This document shows, piece by piece, positions 43,287-51,754 of a DNA stretch of 64,000 nucleotides. Where the stretch lies: the NCBI RefSeq assembly GCF_008868125.1, contig NZ_WAAQ01000001.1:310001-374000 (forward strand), given 5' to 3'. The notes below the pieces were generated by a model that did not search any database, was not told the origin of the DNA, and was given only the letters and a program-made list of their open reading frames with translations. Each line of letters starts with the position of its first letter. Positions within the stretch are counted from its first letter, which is position 1. Made by a program: the position numbers and the translations under genes. This DNA is from Microbacterium maritypicum. Lineage in GTDB: Bacteria > Actinomycetota > Actinomycetes > Actinomycetales > Microbacteriaceae.

Positions 43287-43516
43287 TGGTCAAGCCCACC
43301 CGCGTCTCGAACACCATCCGCATGCATCGCGAACAGGCCGGACTCACCCAGGCCGAGCTCGCGCGCACGGTCGGCGTGACGCGCCAGACGCTCATCGCGA
43401 TCGAACAGCAGAAGTACTCGCCGACGCTCGAACTCGCATTCCAGATCGCCCGCGCCTTCGGCGTCGGCCTCGACGACATCTTCGAATACCCCGACACGTC
43501 AGGAGCAGCATCATGA
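43286..43516 (+). CDS. Small XRE-family transcriptional regulator
   Basis: Single-domain Cro/CI-type HTH protein of 76 aa, with no ligand domain: NTIRMHREQAGLTQAELART, VGVTRQTLIAIEQQKYSPTL and LAFQIARAFGVGLDDIFEYP match the HTH_3 helices. It overlaps both neighbours (TGATG upstream, ATGA downstream), so all three genes are one operon. It probably represses its own promoter through the palindromes at 42777 and 42823, with the membrane protein as possible co-sensor. Confidence 0.9.
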   Translation: MVKPTRVSNTIRMHREQAGLTQAELARTVGVTRQTLIAIEQQKYSPTLELAFQIARAFGVGLDDIFEYPDTSGAAS

Positions 43517-44523
43517 ACCGATCGATGAAGGCGTGGAGCCGAGAGACCTACGGTTCGGCCGACGGCGTCGCGCTCGAGCGCATCCCGGTGCCCGTGCCCG
43601 GTCGCGGGGAGGTGCTGCTGCGAGTGCGCGCCACGGCCCTGAACGCGGGCGATGTGCGCCTCCTGCTCGGGGATCCTCTGCTGGTGCGGCCGGTGTTCGG
43701 CATGACCCGTCCCAAGTACCCCGTGCGCGGCATCGAGGTCGCCGGCACCGTGGTCGCCGTCGGTCCCGACGTCGTCGGCGCCGAGATCGGAGAGGAGGTC
43801 GTCGGCGAGCTGGTCGGCGGTGGCGGGCTCGGAGAGCACGTGACCGTACCCGCGTCGCGACTCGTGCCGATCCCCACCGGCGTCGAGCCGGAGGCCGCCG
43901 CATGCCTCCCCGTCGCGGGAGGAACCGCGTGGCAGGCGCTGGATCTCGCCGGGTTGGGCATCTCGGAGGGCGTTCGTTCCGGCGGTGCCACGCCGCGGGT
44001 CCTGATCATCGGCGCCTCCGGAGGCGTCGGCACGTTCGCGGTGCAGCTCGCGGCCCTTCGTGGCGCCGAGGTCTGGGCGAGCTGCCGTGACCGAAACGCT
44101 CCCCTGGTCGAGCAGCTGGGCGCCGTGCGCACGTTCGATCACCGGGTGTCGCCGCTGAGCGCGCTACCGGACGGGCGATTCGACGTGATCATCGACATCG
44201 CCGGAGGCATCCCGCTTCGAGAGCTGAAGCGCCTGGTGGTTCCCGGCGGCAACGTCGTGCTGGTCACGGGTGACGGCGGACACGTGCTCGGTCCTCTGCC
44301 GCGGATGCTGCGCGCCGTGTTCCTGTCTATCGGCTCGCGGAGCATCCGACCGCTCGCCGCGTCGCCCCGCGCCGAGGTGCTGGCGAAGCTCCTCGAGCTC
44401 GTCGCCGAAGGTCGCGTGGTGCCGGTGATCGAGCGCGAGTACCCCTTCGGCGAAGCATCCACCGCCCTCGCGCGGCTGGAGGCCGGTCACACCGTCGGCA
44501 AGGTCGTGGTCACCGGCTCCTGA
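43513..44523 (+). CDS. Zinc-independent MDR-family oxidoreductase (quinone reductase-like)
   Basis: Medium-chain dehydrogenase/reductase of 336 aa, NAD(P)H-dependent. The GroES-like N-terminus (GRGEVLLRVRATALNAGDVRLL, GIEVAGTVVAVGPDV) lacks the structural zinc cysteines, and the Rossmann site is RVLIIGASGGVGTFAVQLAA (about 160-179), followed by EYPFGEASTALARLEAGHTV and GKVVVTG at the end. This places it with quinone oxidoreductase/enone reductase types. It is the third gene of the XRE operon, starting inside the XRE stop codon; it may be the system's enzymatic output. Confidence 0.85.
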   Translation: MNRSMKAWSRETYGSADGVALERIPVPVPGRGEVLLRVRATALNAGDVRLLLGDPLLVRPVFGMTRPKYPVRGIEVAGTVVAVGPDVVGAEIGEEVVGELVGGGGLGEHVTVPASRLVPIPTGVEPEAAACLPVAGGTAWQALDLAGLGISEGVRSGGATPRVLIIGASGGVGTFAVQLAALRGAEVWASCRDRNAPLVEQLGAVRTFDHRVSPLSALPDGRFDVIIDIAGGIPLRELKRLVVPGGNVVLVTGDGGHVLGPLPRMLRAVFLSIGSRSIRPLAASPRAEVLAKLLELVAEGRVVPVIEREYPFGEASTALARLEAGHTVGKVVVTGS

Positions 44524-44707
44524 TCCCGCCCGGATGGGGGTGGCACCGCACGGCGCTCTGGCGGCGCACAGGGGGCGGGTGACACAATGGACCTCGGCGT
44601 GCCCGAGTCGCATCTTCCCCGAAGCCCGCTCTGAACGAGTGAAGGGTCGAAGGACCGCCGGGCCCCTGGACAGCGTCCGCCGCGCCCGTCCTCCGAGGAG
44701 AGCACCC

Positions 44708-45586
44708 ATGTCGACGCCTGAAGCCGCCGTCTCCACCGCCCCCGCCCGCACCGCGCACCACCGCCGCTATCTCATGTGCAAGCCGGAGCACTTCACCGTC
44801 AACTACTCCATCAACCCGTGGATGGAGCCGACGAAGCCCACCGACACCGCCAACGCGGTGGCCCAGTGGCAGAAGCTCTACGACCTCTACATCGAGCTGG
44901 GCCACGAGGTCGAGCTCATCGAGCCGCTCGCCGGGTACCCCGACATGGTCTACACGGCCAACGGCGGTTTCCTCATCGACGGCCGCGCCTACGTGCCCGA
45001 GTTCCGCTTCGTCGAGCGCCAGGGCGAGTCGCCGGCCTTCGCCGAGTGGTTCCGCGCCGCGGGGTACGACACCGTGATGCCGAAGGAGGTCAACGAGGGC
45101 GAGGGAGACTTCCTGCTCGTCGGCGACGTGATCCTGGCCGGCACCGGTTTCCGCTCCACGGGCGACAGCCACCGCGAGGTCGGCGAGGTCTTCGGTCGCG
45201 AGGTCGTCTCGCTCAACCTGGTCGACCCGCGCTTCTACCACCTCGACACCGCGATCGCCGTGCTCGACCCGGTGCAGGGCACGGAGAACGGCGGCCCGGA
45301 GCGCGCGAACATCGCCTACCTCCCCGGTGCCTTCGACGACGCGAGCCGCGCCATCCTCGAGGAGCGCTTCCCCGACGCGATCCTGGTGTCGGACGAAGAC
45401 GGTTCGGTGTTCGGCCTGAACTCGGCGAGCGACGGCTACAACGTGGTCATCTCGCCGCGTGCGAAGGGCTTCGAGAAGCAGCTGCGCGAGCGTGGATACA
45501 ACCCCATCATGGTCGACCTGTCCGAGCTGCTGCTCGGCGGCGGCGGCATCAAGTGCTGCACACTCGAACTGCGGGGTGCGAAGTGA
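44708..45586 (+). CDS. ddaH: Dimethylargininase (DDAH)
   Basis: Guanidino-modifying enzyme superfamily hydrolase of 292 aa: dimethylarginine to citrulline and dimethylamine. N-terminal YLMCKPEHFTVNYSINPWM, then MVYTANGGFLIDGRAYV with the acidic substrate residues, FLLVGDVILAGTGFRSTGDS, the catalytic histidine in RFYHLDTAIAVLDPV (about 175-189) and the nucleophile among Cys283/Cys284 in GGGIKCCTLEL. An arginine deiminase-like activity is the main alternative. The ATG at 44708 (GAGGAG upstream) was chosen; overlap with rocD is GTGA. Confidence 0.85.
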   Translation: MSTPEAAVSTAPARTAHHRRYLMCKPEHFTVNYSINPWMEPTKPTDTANAVAQWQKLYDLYIELGHEVELIEPLAGYPDMVYTANGGFLIDGRAYVPEFRFVERQGESPAFAEWFRAAGYDTVMPKEVNEGEGDFLLVGDVILAGTGFRSTGDSHREVGEVFGREVVSLNLVDPRFYHLDTAIAVLDPVQGTENGGPERANIAYLPGAFDDASRAILEERFPDAILVSDEDGSVFGLNSASDGYNVVISPRAKGFEKQLRERGYNPIMVDLSELLLGGGGIKCCTLELRGAK

Positions 45587-46788
45587 CCGCGCTCGACGAG
45601 ACCACCGCGACAGGCGCCGAGCCGCACGTCGCACACAACTACCACCCGCTGCCGGTGAACATCGCCCGCGCGGAGGGGGCATGGGTGACCGACGTCGAGG
45701 GCAAGCGCTACCTCGACCTGCTCGCGGCGTATTCGGCCGTGAACTTCGGCCACCGGCACCCGGCCCTCGTCGCGGCGCTCACCGAGCAGCTCGGACGGGT
45801 GACGCTCGTCAGCCGTGCGTTCCAGAGCGATCGGCTCGAACCGTTCGCCGCGGCGCTCGCCGAGCTTGCCGGCAAAGACCTCGTGCTGCCGATGAACACG
45901 GGAGCCGAGGCCGTCGAGACCGGCATCAAGGTCGCCCGCGCATGGGGCTACCGGGTCAAGGGCATCCCCGAGGGCAAGGCGCGCATCATCGTGGCTGCCG
46001 GTAACTTCCACGGCCGCACGACCACGATCGTCAGCTTCAGCGACGACGAGACGGCCCGCGACGACTTCGGCCCCTACACGCCGGGCTTCGACGTCGTGCC
46101 GTACGCAGACGCGGAGGCCATCGCCGCGGCCATCACCGACGAGACGGCGGCCGTGCTGGTCGAGCCGATCCAGGGCGAAGCCGGCGTCGTGATCCCGCCG
46201 GAGGGGTACCTGCGCCGCATCCGCGAGATCTGCGACGAGAAGAACGTGCTGTTCATCGCCGACGAGATCCAGGCCGGACTCGGGCGCGTGGGCGAGACGT
46301 TCGCCTGTGACCGCGAGGGCGTCGTGCCCGATCTCTACCTGCTCGGCAAGGCGCTCGGCGGCGGCATCCTCCCGGTCTCGGCCGTGGTCGGCGACGCCGA
46401 TGTGCTCGGCGTCATCCGTCCGGGCGAGCACGGCTCTACCTTCGGCGGCAACCCGCTGGCTGCGGCCGTGGGCCTGCGCGTGGTCGAGATGCTGCAGACG
46501 GGCGAGTTCCAGGAGCGGGCGCGTGCACTCGGCGCCCATCTCGAGCAGGCGCTGCAGCCGCTGATCGGCCACGGCGTCACCGCGGTGCGCATCGCCGGGC
46601 TCTGGGCCGGTGTCGACGTCGATCCCGCCAAGGGCACGGGTCGCGAGATCGCCGAGAAGCTCCTCGAACGCGGCGTGCTCGTGAAGGACACGCACGGACA
46701 GACCATCCGCATCGCACCGCCGCTCGTGATCCGCGCGACCGAACTCGACTGGGCGGTGGAGCAGCTCAAGCTCGTGCTGGGCGCCTGA
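45583..46788 (+). CDS. rocD: Ornithine aminotransferase
   Basis: Class III PLP aminotransferase of 401 aa converting ornithine to glutamate-gamma-semialdehyde, the substrate of the ALDH half of PutA. Visible: RYLDLLAAYSAVNFGHRHPA, NTGAEAVETGIKVARAWGY, GRTTTIVSFSDDE, VEPIQGEAGVVIPPEGYLR, FIADEIQAGLGRVGETFACD, the PLP lysine K256 in LLGKALGGGILPVSAVVG, and the C-terminal GVLVKDTHGQTIRIAPPLVI. The GTG start overlaps the ddaH stop. The pair with ddaH suggests methylarginine/arginine use, or regulation of arginine-derived signals. Confidence 0.92.
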   Translation: MTALDETTATGAEPHVAHNYHPLPVNIARAEGAWVTDVEGKRYLDLLAAYSAVNFGHRHPALVAALTEQLGRVTLVSRAFQSDRLEPFAAALAELAGKDLVLPMNTGAEAVETGIKVARAWGYRVKGIPEGKARIIVAAGNFHGRTTTIVSFSDDETARDDFGPYTPGFDVVPYADAEAIAAAITDETAAVLVEPIQGEAGVVIPPEGYLRRIREICDEKNVLFIADEIQAGLGRVGETFACDREGVVPDLYLLGKALGGGILPVSAVVGDADVLGVIRPGEHGSTFGGNPLAAAVGLRVVEMLQTGEFQERARALGAHLEQALQPLIGHGVTAVRIAGLWAGVDVDPAKGTGREIAEKLLERGVLVKDTHGQTIRIAPPLVIRATELDWAVEQLKLVLGA

Positions 46789-46896
46789 TCAGGCGTATCC
46801 CGCCTCCGCGTACGCGGGCACGGGCAACGCCACCGCAGGGGAGGGCCGTGGCCTGGGGATGGCGACGGCTGGCGGTGGCGCTGCCCTCGTGCGTGC

Positions 46897-47184
46897 TCAG
46901 GCCGGCGGCGAGTCCGGGTCGAGCGTCTTGAGGGTGTCTTCTTCTGCTTCGTTGTCGGCGTCGAGCTGATCCTCGGTGGTCTCGTCGCCGCCGAGCGCCG
47001 CGCGGTGTCCCTGGCCTGCGTCGCCCTGGATGGCGCCGCCGGTCGACTCTCCGCGCGAGCTGTCTCCCTGGATCGCGCCGCCGGTGCCGTCGCCCTGACC
47101 GGAGTCCTCGTCGGCTCCTCCGACGCGGCGCGCGCCCTCGGCCGGATCCTGCGGGTGGGGGGTGCGTTCCGTGTTCTCGTCCAT
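46897..47184 (-). CDS. Hypothetical acidic, repeat-containing disordered protein
   Basis: Short protein of 95 aa rich in Asp, Glu, Gly and Gln, with a duplicated octamer TGGAIQGD and acidic stretches (EDQLDADNEAEEDTLKTLDP); no hydrophobic core or recognised domain. Minus hexamer TACCGT (complement of 47191-47196) lies exactly 6 nt from the ATG, as for other leaderless genes here, which supports it as real. Acidic disordered proteins of this type are common in the lineage and have no assigned role. Confidence 0.6.
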   Translation of the reverse strand: MDENTERTPHPQDPAEGARRVGGADEDSGQGDGTGGAIQGDSSRGESTGGAIQGDAGQGHRAALGGDETTEDQLDADNEAEEDTLKTLDPDSPPA

Positions 47185-47246
47185 GCATCGACGGTACGTC
47201 GAGGCGTTCGTCTCGGAGAGGGCGTTGACAAACGCCCCGACGCGGG

Positions 47247-48590
47247 TCAGTTCTCGCGCTCGCTCTTCTTGGCGCTGCGGATCGGTGTGGTCACAGCCGC
47301 TTCGTCGCTGAACTCGATCGGGTCGACCTCGATCACGCGGAGGGGGCGGGTCTCGTCGAGCGTGAGCAGGAAGCGGCGATTCTCATCGCGCCGGAGGCGG
47401 CCAGAGGTCGCCACCCAGATCACGCCGATCGCGCACGCGACGAATCCCGCGGTGCCGCCGAGCATGATCGCGGCGCGCGGTCCGAAGGTGTCGGCGACCC
47501 ATCCGGCGATCGGCGCTCCGACGGGTGTCGAACCCATGATGACCGCCATGTACAGGGCGAGCACACGTCCGCGCAGAGCGGGATCGGTGGTGATCTGCAC
47601 GTAGCCGTTGGCGGTGGTGAGGAGGGTCACGATCATGAACCCGGTGAAGGTCAGGGTGACGGCGTAGGACGCGTATGTGGGCATGGCCGACGAGACGAAA
47701 GCGGCGATGCCGAACCCGCCGGCGGCGAGGATCACCACGCGCACGCGGGCTCGATCGCGTCGGGCGGCGAGCAGGGCTCCGATCAGCGAGCCGATCGCGA
47801 GGACCGAGCTGAGCACGCCGTACCCGTCGGCCCCGGCGCCGAACTCGAGAGCCATGGTGGAGGCGAAGATCGGGAAGTTCATGCCGAACGCGCCGATCAG
47901 GAACACCGTGACGAACACCACGCGCAGGTCGCTGCGCCCCCACACGTAGCGGAATCCGGCCGCGAGTCCGCCGCGGTTGCGGTTCTTCAGACGCGGAGCG
48001 AGCAGGCTCCGGCGCATCAGCATCAGTGCGAGCAGCATCGCCAGGAAGGTCGCCGCGTTCACGATGAAGACCCAGCCCGAGCCGATCGCCACGATCAGCA
48101 GGCCGCCGACGGCAGGCCCCACCATGCGGGCGAGGTTGAACGATGCCGAGTTGAGGGCCACCGCGTTGGAGGTGTCGCCGGTGGAGACCATGTCGGAGAC
48201 GAACGCCTGCCGGGCCGGGGCGTCGAACGCGTTCACGATGCCGAACCCGAGGGCGAAGCCGAACATCATCGGCAGCGTCATGAGGTCGTTCAGCAGCAGT
48301 ACGCCGACGGCGATGGCCAAGGCGAGCAGTGCCGACTGGGTGGCGAACAGGATGTGCCGTCGGTCGAAGCGGTCGGCCACCCACCCGGTCAGACTCACGA
48401 GCACGAGCGGAGGCCCGAACTGCAGGGCCATCGTCACGCCCATCGCGGTGGCGTCGTTGTCGGTCAGCTCGGTGAGCACCACCCAATCCTGAGCGGTGGC
48501 CTGCATCCATCCCCCGACGTTGGAGATCAGGGCGCCCGCGAACCAGATCCGGTAGTTGATGTTCGCGAAGGAGCGGAACATGGCGCTCAT
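47247..48590 (-). CDS. MFS transporter (probable drug/metabolite efflux, MFS_3 type)
   Basis: Major facilitator protein of 447 aa with 12 predicted helices: NYRIWFAGALISNVGGWMQA at the N-terminus, GWVADRFDRRHILFATQSAL as motif A after helix 2, AFDAPARQAFVSDMV, and LTFTGFMIVTLLTTANGYVQ. The DHA3/enterobactin-exporter type shows this ending with a cytoplasmic tail of about 50 residues. It overlaps its MarR regulator by 4 nt and is co-transcribed behind it; efflux induced by MarR release is expected. Confidence 0.88.
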   Translation of the reverse strand: MSAMFRSFANINYRIWFAGALISNVGGWMQATAQDWVVLTELTDNDATAMGVTMALQFGPPLVLVSLTGWVADRFDRRHILFATQSALLALAIAVGVLLLNDLMTLPMMFGFALGFGIVNAFDAPARQAFVSDMVSTGDTSNAVALNSASFNLARMVGPAVGGLLIVAIGSGWVFIVNAATFLAMLLALMLMRRSLLAPRLKNRNRGGLAAGFRYVWGRSDLRVVFVTVFLIGAFGMNFPIFASTMALEFGAGADGYGVLSSVLAIGSLIGALLAARRDRARVRVVILAAGGFGIAAFVSSAMPTYASYAVTLTFTGFMIVTLLTTANGYVQITTDPALRGRVLALYMAVIMGSTPVGAPIAGWVADTFGPRAAIMLGGTAGFVACAIGVIWVATSGRLRRDENRRFLLTLDETRPLRVIEVDPIEFSDEAAVTTPIRSAKKSEREN

Positions 48591-49027
48591 CGTTCGACCA
48601 CCCGCCTCATCAGCGCGCTGGCTTCGCGCAGCGTGGTGAGCTCGGCCTCGGTGTATTCGACCTCGCGCAGCATGTCGGCGAGCAGCTCGTCGCGTCGACG
48701 GATGGTCTCGGCGACGATCTCGGTGCCTGCCGCGGTGATGGCGACCTGCACACGGCGGCGGTCGTCTTCATCGGGCGTGCGCACCACGTAGCCCTGCTCC
48801 TCGAGGCCGTTGATCGTGCTGGTCATCGAGGGGGCCGTGACGCGCTCGCGCTCGGCGAGGGTGGAGACCGTGCGGCGGCCGTTCATGCGCAGGTCGGCGA
48901 GCACCGCCAGCTGCGCGTCGCTCATCGAGTCGGCGGCGCGGGCGCAGCGGAGGCGGCGGGCCAGCCGGAACGTGGCCATGCGAAGGTCTGTGGCGGTGAG
49001 ATGGAGTGATTCATCAGACGCAGACAT
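48587..49027 (-). CDS. MarR-family regulator of the MFS exporter
   Basis: Winged-helix regulator of 146 aa: LRMATFRLARRLRCARAADS, the recognition region ERVTAPSMTSTINGLEEQGY, wing RTPDEDDRRRVQVAITAAGTE. It heads the two-gene unit, overlapping the MFS start. A perfect 17-bp palindrome (49031-49047) lies 3 nt upstream of its ATG, covering the expected promoter: strong evidence of autoregulation, with the exported compound as the probable ligand. Confidence 0.92.
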   Translation of the reverse strand: MSASDESLHLTATDLRMATFRLARRLRCARAADSMSDAQLAVLADLRMNGRRTVSTLAERERVTAPSMTSTINGLEEQGYVVRTPDEDDRRRVQVAITAAGTEIVAETIRRRDELLADMLREVEYTEAELTTLREASALMRRVVER

Positions 49028-49030
49028 TAC

Positions 49031-49047
49031 TTAGATAGCCTATCTAA
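49031..49047 (-). promoter_or_regulatory. Perfect 17-bp palindrome, MarR operator candidate
   Basis: TTAGATAG-C-CTATCTAA is a perfect dyad immediately upstream of the marR-type start codon at 49027. AT-rich palindromes with about 8-bp arms are typical MarR sites. It is also only 40 nt before cutC. Confidence 0.8.
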
Positions 49048-49086
49048 TTTTTCGGATGCCGTCTCGGCAGCGGGCACAATGGAGGG

Positions 49087-49824
49087 GTGACCCGAACGCT
49101 CGCTCTCGAAATCGCCGTGCAGGACCCCGCTGGAGTGCGGATCGCCGCAGAAGTCGGCGCCGACCGCGTCGAGCTCGCCACGGCCCTCGCCCTCGGCGGG
49201 CTGACCCCGTCTCCCGCGACCCTCGAGCTCGCCGTCGAGGCGGCAGGTGCCGACGGCCCCGAGGTGCACGTGCTGATCCGGCCCCGCGCTGGCGGTTTCC
49301 ACTACACCGAGGACGAGCTCGTCGTCTCCGAACGCGACGTCCGCCGCGCGGTCGCCGCCGGTGCCGCAGGTGTCGTCATCGGAGCCCTCGACGCCGAAGG
49401 GCGCCTCGACCTTGTCGCGATGGCCCGTCTGCGCGACGCCGCCGGGGGCGCGCCTGTCACCCTGCACCGCGCCATCGACGTGACAGCCGATCCTGTCGCG
49501 ACGCTGCAGAGCGCCCGCGAGCTCGGCCTTCGCCGCGTGCTCACCTCGGGCGGGGCATCCGCCGCGATCGACGGCATCGAGACGCTGCGCGCTCTGGTCG
49601 CCGCCGCCGAGGGCGAGATCGAGATCATGGCCGGCAGCGGCGTCGACGTGACCAGTGCTCCGGTGCTGGCGGCGGCGGGCGTCGACGCCATCCACTTCTC
49701 CGCGAAGCGCGCTGTGACCGAGGACGGGGGCGTGCGCATGGGGTCCGCCTCCGACGGGGTCGGCGGCTACGAGGTCACCGACCGCGACATCGCCTTCGCG
49801 ATCCGGGACGCCCTCGCGCGGTAG
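49087..49824 (+). CDS. cutC: CutC-family protein
   Basis: TIM-barrel protein of 245 aa of the CutC family: ALEIAVQDPAGVRIAAEVGA, DRVELATALALGGLTPSPA, LIRPRAGGFHYTEDELV, GAAGVVIGALDAEGRLDLV, VTLHRAIDVTADPVATLQSA and AGVDAIHFSAKRAV are typical. It was named for copper homeostasis in E. coli, but the bacterial role in copper handling is disputed. The GTG start is supported by CACAAT (49075-49080) exactly 6 nt upstream; GGAGGG is too close to act as Shine-Dalgarno. Confidence 0.88.
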   Translation: MTRTLALEIAVQDPAGVRIAAEVGADRVELATALALGGLTPSPATLELAVEAAGADGPEVHVLIRPRAGGFHYTEDELVVSERDVRRAVAAGAAGVVIGALDAEGRLDLVAMARLRDAAGGAPVTLHRAIDVTADPVATLQSARELGLRRVLTSGGASAAIDGIETLRALVAAAEGEIEIMAGSGVDVTSAPVLAAAGVDAIHFSAKRAVTEDGGVRMGSASDGVGGYEVTDRDIAFAIRDALAR

Positions 49825-49856
49825 CCGCCCCCTCGCAGGGTGAGTAGGCTCGCACC

Positions 49857-50711
49857 GTGATGGATACCCGCGAGTTCACCGACGCCTATGGCGTCGACAT
49901 CGTCTATGACGTCCATCCTGCGCACGGGACGCCCCGGGGAGTGGTGCAGCTGCTGCACGGCGTCGGCGAGCATGCCGGGAGGTACGGAGCGCTGATCGCC
50001 GCGCTCACCGGCGCCGGGTTCCACGTCTACGCCGACGACCACCGCGGGCACGGACGCACCGGCATCCGTCAGCACGGCGGACCCGAGAAGCTCGGACGCC
50101 TGGGCAAGGGCGGACTGCGCGCGGCCGAAGAGGCGGTCTGGCAGCTGACCGGCATCATCCGCGAGGAGAACCCCGATCTCCCGCTCGTGCTGCTCGGGCA
50201 TTCCTGGGGCTCGTTCCTCGCGCAGATGCTCGTCAACGATCACCCGGAAGCCTGGGACGCCGTGATCCTCTCCGGATCTGCACTGCGGATGCCCGGTTCG
50301 CTGAACGCCGCGCCGCTCAACGCGCGCTGGGCAGGCGAGGGGGCCACGGGTCTCGAGTGGCTCAGCCGCGATCCTGCCGTGTGGGCCGCGTTCGACGAGG
50401 ACCCGCTGACCACCGACGTGCCGCTGCTCAAGCTCTTCGGCCCGATCGAGGCCGCGAAGCTCTACGGCCGCCCGGCCAGAGACCTCGGATACGACATCCC
50501 GATGCTGCTGCTCGTGGGTCGGGACGACCCGGTGGGCGGACCCCGCAGCGTGCACAAGCTCGCCGACGAGTACCGCAACCGTTCCGGCCTCACCGACGTC
50601 ACGACGCTCGTGTACCCGGATGCGCGTCACGAGATCTTCGCGGAGCTGCAGCAGGAAGAGGTGCGTGCCGACGTGCTCGCCTGGCTCGACACGCACATCC
50701 CCGCGCGCTGA
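49857..50711 (+). CDS. Alpha/beta hydrolase (monoacylglycerol lipase-like)
   Basis: Serine hydrolase of 284 aa. The nucleophile elbow is LGHSWGSFLAQMLVNDHPE (about 100-118); the HG oxyanion region is VVQLLHGVGEHAGRYGALI, and DDHRGHGRTG is typical of MAG lipases. Acid and histidine are in VGRDDPVGGP and YPDARHEIFAE. The GTG at 49857 was chosen because TAGGCT (49845-49850) lies exactly 6 nt before it, indicating a leaderless transcript; ATG one codon later is the alternative. Broad ester substrates expected. Confidence 0.87.
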   Translation: MMDTREFTDAYGVDIVYDVHPAHGTPRGVVQLLHGVGEHAGRYGALIAALTGAGFHVYADDHRGHGRTGIRQHGGPEKLGRLGKGGLRAAEEAVWQLTGIIREENPDLPLVLLGHSWGSFLAQMLVNDHPEAWDAVILSGSALRMPGSLNAAPLNARWAGEGATGLEWLSRDPAVWAAFDEDPLTTDVPLLKLFGPIEAAKLYGRPARDLGYDIPMLLLVGRDDPVGGPRSVHKLADEYRNRSGLTDVTTLVYPDARHEIFAELQQEEVRADVLAWLDTHIPAR

Positions 50712-50726
50712 GATTCGCGGCTTCAT

Positions 50727-50791
50727 CGCCGAGACCCATGCTCCTCGCCCATACCCACGGTGGCGACCGCTTGTGACGGTGGGTCTCGGCG
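50727..50791. repeat. Intergenic inverted repeat, 12-bp arms and 41-nt loop
   Basis: CGCCGAGACCCA (50727-50738) is perfectly complementary to TGGGTCTCGGCG (50780-50791). The loop has further self-complementary segments. It lies in the 267-nt gap after the hydrolase, where no gene is seen; a TAGATT inside CCCCGTAGATTCGGGG (near 50895-50910) may be part of the next promoter. It resembles the element at 3894-3952 in design. Confidence 0.65.
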
Positions 50792-50978
50792 GGGACCGTG
50801 GGTGCGGGCGTGAGGTGTTCCCGGATGAGGCCGGTGTGACGCGGCGTTACGCGCGGTGAAGACGTGTGACGCTGCTGCCTCGACCGGCGCGGAGCCCCCG
50901 TAGATTCGGGGCAATATTCCGCGCATGAGCGAGGAGTGCCCCGTTCTGCGGTGCCCTCGCACGGGAGGGACCGCTCCG

Positions 50979-51716
50979 ATGAGCTTCGTGAAGGACTGGC
51001 AGGACTGGCACGCGTCACGCGAGCGCTACGCGGGCTCGGAGTACGGTCCGTCGGCATTGGAGTCGACGAACTGGCTCATCACCGAGGCGGCGGCCGTCGA
51101 CGGCATCCCCGGTCTCTGGGCGCTCACCGGTGACGGGGGCATCCGCGGCAGCGAGCTCGGTCGGGCGGGATCCACCGTCGTGCTGCGCGGCGGTGAGAGC
51201 ATCCGCCTCGGACGCCGTGAGCTGCGCGTGTTCGAGCGCCACGGCACGCTCGCCCTGCGTGTGCTGAACCCGGCCCGTCCGCAGCGCGAGTGGTTCACGG
51301 CGATCGACGCCTACGCCCCCGACGAGCGCTGGCGGCTGCCGGCCGTGTTCGAGGAGACGCCCGGCGAGCAGATCGTGATCACGTCGGTCGACGGGGATGC
51401 GCGGGAGACGCCCGTCGCCGGTCGACTGCGGTTCGAGCTGGCAGGGGCCCCGCAGACGCTGACCGTGACCCGGAGCGCGCAGGGAGCGCTCGGCGCGGTC
51501 TTCGCCGACGGCACGAACGGGCTCGAGACGTACCGCTTCCGGTTCCTCCCGGTCGACGAACCCGCCGCCGGCGGCACGGCCGTGATCGACTTCAACCGCG
51601 CCTACCTGCCCCCGTGCGCGTTCTCGGACCAGTTCGTGTGCCCGCTCCCGCCCGTCGGCAACCGGTACTCGACGCCCATCCGCGCCGGGGAGCGCGTGGT
51701 GGTGCTCGGAGGCTGA
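50979..51716 (+). CDS. DUF1684 domain protein
   Basis: Protein of 245 aa matching DUF1684: WQDWHASRERYAGSEYGPSA near the N-terminus and the hallmark C-terminal block VIDFNRAYLPPCAFSDQFVC followed by PLPPVGNRYSTPIRAGE. Function unknown; the family is widespread in Actinobacteria and Bacteroidetes. The ATG at 50979 follows GGGAGGGA by 8 nt. An upstream in-frame ATG at 50925, 7 nt after CAATAT, would give a leaderless form 18 residues longer (SEECPVLRCPRTGGTAP), so the start is uncertain. Confidence 0.8.
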   Translation: MSFVKDWQDWHASRERYAGSEYGPSALESTNWLITEAAAVDGIPGLWALTGDGGIRGSELGRAGSTVVLRGGESIRLGRRELRVFERHGTLALRVLNPARPQREWFTAIDAYAPDERWRLPAVFEETPGEQIVITSVDGDARETPVAGRLRFELAGAPQTLTVTRSAQGALGAVFADGTNGLETYRFRFLPVDEPAAGGTAVIDFNRAYLPPCAFSDQFVCPLPPVGNRYSTPIRAGERVVVLGG

Positions 51717-51754
51717 CCCGCCGGAACCGGGGCTGCGCGCCTTAAGCTGGAACC

